This document shows positions 57,858 to 64,000 of a DNA stretch of 64,000 nucleotides, piece after piece. The notes under the pieces are model-generated. The model ran no database searches, had not been told where the DNA came from, and was given only the letters and a program-made list of their open reading frames with translations. Within the stretch, counting starts at the first letter, position 1. Each line of letters starts with the position of its first letter. Source of the stretch: Conchocele bisecta (taxonomy: Eukaryota; Mollusca; Bivalvia; Lucinida; Thyasiridae); contig CM055275.1 in assembly GCA_029237695.1 (NCBI GenBank), positions 90,628,484-90,692,483 of the forward strand, written 5' to 3'. The position numbers and the translations under genes were made by a program.

Positions 57858-58561
57858 TCAGTTAAAATCAACAATTGAGTCACACAAATTTACTAGTCCA
57901 CACGAAACGGTAACAATTTTGTCAGTGACCGTCTTACCAAACTTATCCTTCTTCATGAGACAATAATGGGAAGACAACCGTTCAATATAGTATACTGCTG
58001 TCGAACTGAAACAATAACCCGTTCCACATGTATTCTTGAGTGGGCAAGTTTACGCGTTGATTCCACGTCCAGAGGGGATAGCTGATCACGACCATTCGTA
58101 CATGCTGGAATCTTCACTTCTGCAGCTACCGAGCCAACACTGTCCTTGACATCAAATCCTCTGTCCGCCAACACTAAATCCCCAGGTAATAACTTGGACA
58201 GGAAGTCACTGTTCTCTGTCACAAACTTGTCACTCACACGACCACCCCATGCTTTCGATATGAAGGACACACTGCCATGAGGAGTAATTCTAATTAGAAA
58301 TTTCACAGTGTGGTGGTGTTTGTATGAAGACCAGGTTTCTGCTCTGGCTTTCAAACCACTTGGTTTCTCAATAAATACCTCAAAACAATCAATTATCATT
58401 GCACACCAGTGGCCGAAGTACTTCCTAAATTCCGTTGGCATGGTTTTTCTCAATGTCTCGCGCTCTGGCCATCTTATGAGTTTCTTTAGCCGCTTGTACA
58501 TACAGTCAATTGTCCGTGTAAAAAAGTGTAGATATTTTTGATTGAGTAGTGTCAAATTCAT
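57858..58561 (-). pseudogene. IS4EU/PIF-Harbinger-like DDE transposase fragment
   Basis: The main frame of 202 codons (58561-57953) carries the DDE_Tnp_4 catalytic set: IDCFEVF (Asp58), LADRGFD (Asp133) and IHVERVI (Glu180), plus [12 protein letters not shown] and [14 protein letters not shown] blocks typical of the animal THAP-domain transposases of the IS4EU/ISL2EU group. A frame change near 57965 leads into a continuing C-terminus ([20 protein letters not shown]) with its stop at 57858. The N-terminal side is broken near 58520, and the THAP zinc finger expected upstream is missing. No terminal repeats found. Family assignment is good; the gene is dead. Confidence 0.82.
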
Positions 58562-59015
58562 TTAAGAAAGAGATTTGACAAATTTAGTAGCAATTTCACT
58601 AATGTCAATATCATTACCTTGAATTTGGGCTTGACCAGACCCGATGGCAGGTGAGGCTCCAGAAAATTAAACAATATAGATAGAACTGTGAATGATGGTA
58701 ATCCTGTTAAATGTTTCACCTTCAGCTATTATTGAATAGTTTGTTTCGAAATGAAAACATATCTTGGCATTTCATTAGAATTGTCTCCTTGGATGTGTTT
58801 TCATGGAAAAATAAGAACAATATGCTATATTTGTGGTCTGTTTATTGTTTTCTGCAGCATGATAAAGGTACCACAGTTGTTCTCATTGCTTTTTGATACT
58901 CACTACTTCTGATTTCAATTGGGTTTTTGGCAATTTTAATTGGGTATTTACGCAAATACGCAACTTATCTGGAGCTCTGGGTGGGGTTCACACACAATAT
59001 AATGATTACACCAGC
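58562..59015. other. No gene seen; left flank of the viral insertion
   Basis: Composition changes from AT-rich to GC-richer at about 58960-59020, marking the probable left limit of the next element. No terminal inverted repeat was identified. Confidence 0.35.
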
Positions 59016-59165
59016 TCACATTGTCTCACCAACGGAAGTTGAGGCTAGGGTGGTGTTCACCCCCTCGATGACATTGACTGCCAGCCTATATTTCTTTGCA
59101 TGACCCGTCCGCGTCTCTCCCTCATGCTGGAGAATCTGTTGTATCTCGACGATCCTGGTCATCCT
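59016..59165 (-). CDS. Small conserved-looking ORF at the left edge of the viral block
   Basis: From the ATG at 59165 (MTRIVEIQQILQHEGETRTG) to TGA at 59016: about 49 codons, helical and basic, followed by AVNVIEGVNTTLASTSVG. The frame also extends upstream without a start to about 59198. It resembles the N-terminal part of a longer helical/membrane protein seen with similar elements, but that is recollection rather than a shown match. Probably truncated where the element ends. Confidence 0.3.
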   Translation of the reverse strand, partial: RMTRIVEIQQILQHEGETRTGHAKKYRLAVNVIEGVNTTLASTSVGETM

Positions 59166-59261
59166 AAAAGATGCCGGGTCAGCCGTCCCGGAAGGCAAGT
59201 GCGGATATAGTTTATATTAACAGTGTCACAACAGTGGAGGAACTCGCTTGGTCAGCGATGT

Positions 59262-59750
59262 TTATAATGTAACAAAGTTAACAACACTACAGGCGGAACT
59301 TTTAATTGCAGTGTCATCATCGAATATCGTAAACCCCGACCTCTGCCCCGCGTGCTTGGTGATGTCCAGACTTCTGCTCTACCCCGTTCAGGACGAGATT
59401 CACTCGGACTTCGGTAGCAGCGTGTCCGCGAAAGTTGACCTAGCAGACCGCCATTGGCAGAACTGTCCCGGACGCTGCCATGGTGTATCCCCCATATCTG
59501 TTGCTCGCGTTGGCACCGAATGAATATTCGTAGGCCCCTCGCTCAGTGTACCCCGCTCCTCGGCCCAAACTGTTATGACGGGTTTTGGAGCTTGCAATCG
59601 CTGCACGTGTGCAATCGCCATAGCCGCCTCTGTGCGGGCCTGCGCTATCCTTCCCTCCAGCCTTCTCATTGTGGCTTCATCGTTGCTGACTGCGCCCGCG
59701 ACGGGAACGTCCTGTTCTGCGCTGGAACTACCTGGGCCGTATATGCTCAT
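59262..59750 (-). pseudogene. Fibre/spike-like ORF: helical stalk then beta-rich tail, multiply broken
   Basis: Start ATG at 59750 (MSIYGPGSSSAEQDVPVAGA; an upstream in-frame ATG is at 59765). Residues about 25-55 form a helix (TMRRLEGRIAQARTEAAMAI), followed by a short Pro-rich linker. Near 59555 the coding sense moves to another frame (YEYSFGANASNRYGGYTMAA), which meets a TAG at 59440-59442. A third frame from about 59375 (SGFTIFDDDTAIKSSACSVV) ends at TAA 59262-59264. The layout, short N-terminus, coiled coil and Gly/Asn/Ser-rich beta domain, suggests a virion fibre or spike. It lies 29 bases (13 from the outer ATG) after the penton-like gene on the same strand. Function inferred from layout only. 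Confidence 0.45.
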
Positions 59751-59778
59751 GATTAATATATACATATATATATTATGT

Positions 59779-60318
59779 TTAATCGGTTATTTCGAGAACG
59801 ATCGAAATCGGGTAATCGTTCTTCATTTCTCGCGCTTTATCATCGAGAATAGAGATCTTAAATTCGTGGATGTGCCCCGATTCGAAACGCTTAATCTCGG
59901 GGTTTGGGAAGTCTAATGTCAAGGTCTCCCCATAGAAACAGTCGCTGGCGTGCACGGTCTCAAGGAGAGTGCTGGGAGCTCCGTCTACCGTGTTGTACGA
60001 TGTGATCAATTGATCAAGGTGCACCCTGAGAGTTTTCGTAAAGGCAAAGTTCACTGAGATGTCGCCGACGTGCTCACCTGGGTCAAACCATCCCTTATTG
60101 TCAGAAGGGTATGTTGTTGTAAATCCGAGCTGTAAGGCAAACGTCGGGGTGATCCTTACCCGGTTGGCGCGCTCGACGGTCAACGCCGCGAGTCCGGTGG
60201 CATTCGAGATTGCGAGGTTGGCTCGACCATCAAGCTCCGACGCGACAAAAGCTTGGAGCTCTCTGAAACTCCAAACACCTGGTGGTAGTTTGACACCTAC
60301 CGGTGGTCCGTTCTTCAT
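59779..60318 (-). CDS. Penton-like single jelly-roll minor capsid protein
   Basis: An intact 179-codon frame. It opens KLPPGVWSFRELQAFVASEL (residues 9-28), then LGFTTTYP, a central beta stretch (DISVNFAFTKTLRVHLDQLI) and the C-terminal HIHEFKISILDD...ISIVLEI. LPPG-turn, LGF and a terminal I-beta strand are the pattern of Polinton/PLV penton (minor capsid) proteins, which fill the five-fold vertices beside the double-jelly-roll capsomers. The ATG overlaps the stop of a small upstream ORF by ATGA, a compact viral arrangement. It is the only long unbroken gene in the block. Family assignment rests on pattern and context; other beta-sandwich virion proteins are possible. Confidence 0.55.
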   Translation of the reverse strand: MKNGPPVGVKLPPGVWSFRELQAFVASELDGRANLAISNATGLAALTVERANRVRITPTFALQLGFTTTYPSDNKGWFDPGEHVGDISVNFAFTKTLRVHLDQLITSYNTVDGAPSTLLETVHASDCFYGETLTLDFPNPEIKRFESGHIHEFKISILDDKAREMKNDYPISIVLEITD

Positions 60319-60449
60319 GTAGCCGAACCCTTCTTACTCCTCAACATTTTGCTATCCGACCGTGAAGTTGATTGATCTGAGGCCGGCCCGACGTTTCCCG
60401 CAGCAGTTGTCGATTGACTTCTGAAGTGTGCAAGCAACCCTTTGAACAT
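60315..60449 (-). CDS. Small basic/serine-rich ORF overlapping the penton-like start
   Basis: 44 codons from the ATG at 60449 (MFKGLLAHFRSQSTTAAGNV, then a Ser/Asp-rich part and a basic end LRSKKGS) to TGA at 60315-60317, sharing ATGA with the next gene. No family recognised. Support comes from overlap, strand and composition only. Confidence 0.35.
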   Translation of the reverse strand: MFKGLLAHFRSQSTTAAGNVGPASDQSTSRSDSKMLRSKKGSAT

Positions 60450-60466
60450 TAGTAATAGTAGCAAAC

Positions 60467-61106
60467 ATGATAATATCTTTAATGGATACCAAGGCGTTTG
60501 GCTTTAATTCTGATGCAAAGTACCTGATCGGCGGGGTCTATGCCGCTAAGGCTGGCGCTCCCCGGGCTGCTGCAGCCCCCACTATCCAAGTTCGCGACGG
60601 AACAGGCTTTCGAACCAACTTCCCCGATATCTCTGAAAAATATAGGTTGCCCAAAATTACTAGCATCGAGGCCGTCAACGGGTGGAAAGCGACGCCGATG
60701 CAGTTTCGGCAGAATCAACTCAACTCGCCGATGGTGGCGCAACAGCCGGAGCGTCTATTTCCTCTCAGGACCATCTGGCCGCGGAGGATCCCTTCTTGGG
60801 CCGTTTACAACTTTCACGCTACTAACACTATTAGGAGATTTCTCATAAGAACAGAAAATCTCTCTATCCGCAAGGACGAACGGCTGGAATCCCATTTCCA
60901 AGCGCATACGACCGTAGGGCAGTTCGAAAGAATGTGTAACAGAATGTGGGGTCGCCCAAAGACGCGGGACGGCGCCAGATAGCATTTCCTACCACACGGC
61001 CTCGGGGACGATCTCATTCGGGCCACGGATTTGGACGCAGACCTGATTTTAGGCACGATCACAATCCCGGTGACCACATCGTCAGTAGGAACGCCGGAAT
61101 TTTAAC
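60467..61106 (+). pseudogene. Unrecognised viral-block ORF with one internal stop
   Basis: The plus-strand frame from the ATG at 60467 (or 60482: MDTKAFGFNSDAKYLIGGVY) runs to TAG at 60980-60982. It continues in the same frame (GLGDDLIRATDLDADLILGT, ITIPVTTSSVGTPEF) to TAA at 61104-61106. The start is only 17 bases from the divergent small ORF at 60449. The middle third (60690-60960) is low-quality and may be out of frame: an alternative frame there is Ser/Ala/Asp-rich (DAVSAESTQLADGGATAGAS). No motif known to me. Confidence 0.35.
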
Positions 61107-61244
61107 CCCGCGACGATGACATTCGGGCCGTAAGTGTCTGGCGTCGGCACTGCGGCATCTCATCCTGCAATTTGGCTACCTCCGAAACGAGCTCACTCGA
61201 TACATACCATCAGGCTACTGCGGTCCAGTACGCGTGGGTAAATT

Positions 61245-61862
61245 ATGTTAGATAAGGTCCGGGGTTCTCGCATTGCCGGGTTCCTCGCCCAACGACTCAT
61301 TCGCACGCAGTCTGGCCATCCTCGGTGCACAGGCGCAAGCGCGCATTGCTATAACTGGGCACGGGAACGGCGTCGATACCCAGAAACAGTCATTGCAAAT
61401 GATCGAGGACGCCAATCTCCTCTCCGGTGGACCACCCGGCGGCGAGCCCGCGGTAATCAAGAAACGTTTTGCAATATACCGACCCTCAGTAACTATGGTA
61501 ATTTGGAATAGGTATGTACATGGCCCGAGCAATATGATACTACGAGACGACCGGGTTGACGGTTACAATAATCAGATCGTAATCGCCACCGTCCAAAAAA
61601 AGATCGGCTATAACGGGAACGTGAACGCGGATACCATCAAGCGCACCATGCATGGGACCAATTTCATAAAACCGCAAGCACCCGCAACAGCAAGTTGCTT
61701 CGGAACTAGTGTCACAGCAAGTTCCACTACCGTTCCAACTGGTGCAATAGGACTTGATGCACCAGAAGTTCCTTTGGAACTAGTGGCACAGCCCACGAGG
61801 CTGAAAATTTAGGTTTCGTCGTCGCCCTCGTGGCGGTCGGACTATTCGCGCTTTGGGTTTAG
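61245..61862 (+). pseudogene. Unrecognised viral-block ORF ending in a membrane segment
   Basis: Begins MLDKVRGSRIAGFLAQRLIR (61245) and shifts into the neighbouring frame by about 61310 (ARSLAILGAQAQARIAITGH ... DGYNNQIVIATVQKKIGYNG). A Ser/Thr-rich stretch with repeated FGTS follows. In a third frame the end is ENLGFVVALVAVGLFALWV, a clear transmembrane helix, with TAG at 61860-61862. The VQKKIGYNGNVNADTIK phrase vaguely recalls peptidoglycan-binding helices but is too weak to name. Its 3' end overlaps the convergent gene by about 20 bp. Confidence 0.35.
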
Positions 61863-62735
61863 GAACTCTCGGGCGCCGAATAGTAGGAGACCGGCGATCG
61901 TGACTATTAAAGCCCAAACATTCTCGGCGAGCCATCCGGCCGTTTTTGAAAATATAGATAGCAAGAACGAGTCGAGACCCCCGATCAGCCCAGGCAGCGC
62001 GGCAGCCGCCTTTCCGGCTAATTTAGCCAGGAGCTTGGCGAGGGCTTTTAGTTCTTTTTTTACCCACTCCTTGGCTCCGCCGGCCGGCGCGGGTGCTGGT
62101 GCGGACGAAGCCGCTGCACCACAACCACCCGTGATAGCTAGAACTAGGGTCCATACAGTCATGCCGAGAGCTGTGAGGATGCTTACTATCGTGACGCCCT
62201 GCTCTCTGAACAGAGTGCGAAGACGCTCACCGAGTGTCGTGTCCTCGTGCAGGACCCTCGAGATTTTTTCGTGGATCCGACTTATTTGGGTGCGGAGCGC
62301 CTCATGGTTAGTCGCGGCAGCCTCCAAGCGAGCTTCTCTTTCATCTCGCAACGACCGCAGGCGTACGTTGATCCGCTCGATAGATTCTCTATCGTCACGG
62401 GCTTCCTCCAGTTTTCTTTCTTCTAGCGCGATATGTTCATCCAGCGCCGTGAGTTAGGAGAGGTTAAGGACCAATTCGCCCGGACTGTTTGCATAGCCTT
62501 ATTGAGGCCACGGAGTACGCGAAGGTTGAATGGTGGGTCATCCATCGCGCAGAGTATTCCGTTTTTGCTGATCTCCATTGTGCGAATAGCGTCGGTGGCT
62601 ACACGAGGGACCTCGCTGAGTTCGACCGTTTCTATCACGGCGGCCGTCTTCGCCATCGTTTCGTCGACAGACTGTAGGGTCTCTACAGCACGGGCCAGCA
62701 TACTTGTTTTACCCCTCTTCCAATCTACGAATCAT
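61842..62735 (-). pseudogene. Coiled-coil membrane protein of the viral block, frameshifted
   Basis: Reads from ATG 62735 (MIRRLEEG) with a one-base slip in a G-run at about 62713-62716, or from ATG 62701 (MLARAVETLQSVDETMAKTA). A second frame change follows near 62440-62455. Beyond it comes a long charged coiled coil (RDDRESIERINVRLRSL, EALRTQISRIHEKISRVL), a hydrophobic helix (GVTIVSILTALGMTVWTLVL), an Ala/Lys amphipathic region (ELKALAKLLAKLAGKAAAAL) and a last membrane helix (ENVWALIVTIAGLLLFGARE) to TAG at 61842. Total about 290 residues. Probably a virion membrane or assembly protein; function unknown. It starts 8 bases after the preceding ORF's stop. Confidence 0.5.
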
Positions 62736-62745
62736 AGTTCGCTCC

Positions 62746-62985
62746 TTATGATTTTAGTCGCAACCTGCCGGCCCGATCCAGTTCGAACTTGGAGTAGTCG
62801 CGGCCCGATCCAGTTCGAACTTGGAGTAGTCGCGGCCGACAGATAGGACCGCACTTTTTCCTGCCAAGTTGTTGTAGTAGGCGCTTACAGCTGTCTCCAG
62901 TAATTCCCGGCATAGAGAACCGGCGTTGGTAGCGCCACCTATTTCCTCGCCGGCTGAAGTTCAGGTTAATGTCGTGACCAGCCAT
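62746..62985 (-). pseudogene. Small viral-block ORF disrupted by a frame change and a 32-bp tandem duplication
   Basis: The frame from ATG 62985 begins MAGHDINLNFSRRGNRWRYQ. From about 62920 a neighbouring frame looks more protein-like (CRELLETAVSAYYNNLAGKS). A perfect 32-bp tandem duplication (62769-62800 and 62801-62832) returns reading to the first frame, which ends RAGRLRLKS just before the next gene. It is the first minus-strand gene from the divergent intergenic region. Family unknown. Confidence 0.4.
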
Positions 62986-63041
62986 CGTTTCGATGTATTG
63001 AACAAAAAACCAAACGGGTTTAATAGAATTTCATAGAAAAT
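62986..63041. promoter_or_regulatory. Divergent intergenic region, candidate bidirectional promoter
   Basis: Only 56 bases separate the minus-strand ATG at 62985 from the capsid ATG at 63042. The segment is AT-rich (TTTAATAGAATTTCATAGAA), unlike the flanking genes. No exact TATA box. Inferred from layout. Confidence 0.35.
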
Positions 63042-64000
63042 ATGTCTTCGAGTCAATACAGGCGAAAACTCAATCCATAAACCATACCGCAGACTGCGGG
63101 AGCCCCTCGGGGCAAAAGGCGTGAGACAGAGCGTTGTTATTACGAACAACCCATCGACGATCGACCAGAACCAGCAGCTCTTGTCCCACTTCCCCAACCT
63201 CGGAGCTAACGACATCATTGTGCCGGGGACTGTTCGCCTCGCTTTCACTATTTCGCTGACGTCGACAGACGCGGACCGAACCGTCGTTCAGAACCTGGGT
63301 CGCGCCATCGTCAAGAAGACAATGATAAAGATTTATGGTAATGAGGTGATGTCGATCGACGACAGCGACGTCTACCATTGCTATCAGGACCTGTGGAAGA
63401 CAGCGCAAGAGCGCGAAAACGCGGTCTATCAGGGTATTGATACCAGCCGAAATAGGAACGTAACCAGACTTAGAATCTGTGCTGGTGACAAGGTAGATAT
63501 CATCGTGAGTGAACACGATGCCCGAACTCGCGCAATTGATCAGAACCCAGTACGCCGGGCACGTTGCCATACTTTACGACCGAGTTCTTCGCCATCGCAA
63601 GATGTCGAAAGACAAAAGCGACACATTTTAGAATATTAATGTCAACGTCCCCGCCCGCTCGATGAAAGGCATACTGATGCTGTTCGAGGAGGCTCGGTTC
63701 GCGCTAGGGGCTAGAAAAACCGACACATTTTATAACCTCAAAATCACAAAGGTCGAGGTGACGATCGATGGAGTCCCCAATCAGCTCTACAGCCAGGGCC
63801 TTCGCACACACCAGCAGTGGGACGAAGTCAAAAATCAGCTTGCTGTCGGCTCTAAGCGCGTCCCGGAGGTTGCAGCGGTTGCCAAAGACCTGCAGCTCTC
63901 GGACGTCTCTCTCGCGGAGTTCCTGACTTCCAAGTACGTGTTATGGCTAGATATGCGAACCAGCGACGACGACCAACTGTACGGTAGTGGACGCCAAGTT
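63042..64000 (+). pseudogene. Double-jelly-roll major capsid protein, broken, incomplete at window edge
   Basis: The main virion shell protein of Polinton-like viruses. From the ATG at 63042 one frame gives a short basic N-terminus and hits TAA at 63078. The coding sense continues in the next frame (QSVVITNNPSTIDQ, ANDIIVPGTVRLAF, DVYHCYQDLWKTAQERENAV) to about 63500. A third frame then runs from about 63509 (MPELAQLI, MKGILMLFEEARFALG, SKYVLWLDMRTSDDDQLYG), crossing one TAG at 63629-63631, to the last base. The join near 63505 is probably a deletion as well as a frame change: the part before it is about 155 codons and the expected first-to-second barrel stretch seems too short. Beta-rich spacing and the W-L-D-R-T-x-D-D block support the family. 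Divergent to the small ORF at 62985. Confidence 0.65.

Larger units (their letters stand above)
59016..64000. mobile_element. Endogenous Polinton-like/adinto-like virus, decayed, runs off the window
   Basis: A gene-dense, GC-richer block with both strands used. Right: a double-jelly-roll major capsid gene (plus). Left: penton-like and fibre-like genes (minus), a coiled-coil membrane protein (minus) and convergent plus-strand genes. This set matches virion modules of Polinton/Maverick-type elements. DNA polymerase B, integrase, packaging ATPase and protease are not in the window and would lie to the right if present. Almost every frame has at least one stop or frameshift, so this is an old copy. 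Boundaries: left about 59000, right unknown. Confidence 0.7.

Noticed and set aside
59248..59916. Plus-strand frames of 91-113 codons opposite the fibre-like ORF
   Set aside because: The minus strand gives the more coherent protein and matches the neighbouring gene's direction.
62737..62746. AAGGAG before an ATG, suggesting bacterial phage genes and contamination
   Set aside because: It is the only such site; other starts in the block lack it, and the gene set fits Polinton-like elements known from animal genomes.

Overview
The window looks like a repeat-dominated stretch of a mollusc, most likely bivalve, nuclear genome. Grounds are the AT-rich background studded with ACATGTACATG-type strings, the GAGT microsatellite, and the abundance of non-autonomous elements whose ends start AACAAGAG plus a small hairpin. 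Species cannot be fixed from the sequence alone. I see no rRNA, tRNA or CRISPR array. Only one host-type gene looks intact: an intronless 388-residue coiled-coil/NHL propeller protein on the minus strand (25341-26507).

Layout. 1-9500: dispersed foldback repeats, several small inverted-repeat transposons (two TTAA-flanked families and a GGCCCGTAGCGG family), and two short tandem-array elements. 9500-30300: a large nest of tandem-array elements (137-bp, about 455-bp and about 230-bp units), an element with CAGGGGTTGA ends, and a 2.4-kb solo LTR with a 5-bp duplication; the NHL gene sits between two nests. 30300-40800: an exon-like fragment, then two inverted copies of one DNA transposon, each carrying different tandem-array elements. 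40800-47100: a piggyBac transposase split by a hAT-type insertion with an 8-bp duplication. 47500-53000: a 390-bp tandem repeat hit by another tandem-array element, by a hAT remnant that still encodes a transposase C-terminus, and followed by a small element with a 10-bp duplication. 53000-59000: minisatellites, palindromes, a small cysteine-rich ORF and a broken IS4EU/Harbinger-like transposase.

59016-64000 differs from the rest: it is GC-richer and gene-dense, with genes on both strands. It has a fibre-like ORF, a penton-like jelly-roll ORF, a coiled-coil membrane protein, several small ORFs and, running off the right edge, a double-jelly-roll major capsid protein. I read it as a decayed endogenous Polinton-like/adinto-like virus. 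Nearly every gene in it carries a frameshift or stop.

The main hunting result is a recurring architecture. At least ten elements of unrelated internal sequence share a left hairpin with a family-specific motif, a tandem array (period about 120-460 bp), a GACG/GCC-rich stretch, and a right hairpin carrying the reverse complement of the left motif followed by TAA(AA). Two precise empty sites inside the window show insertion without target-site duplication, as expected for Helitron-like mobility. Several of the arrays share a TGACCTTGACC core (extended nuclear-receptor half-site), and another carries repeated GCCATCTTGG (YY1-like) sites.
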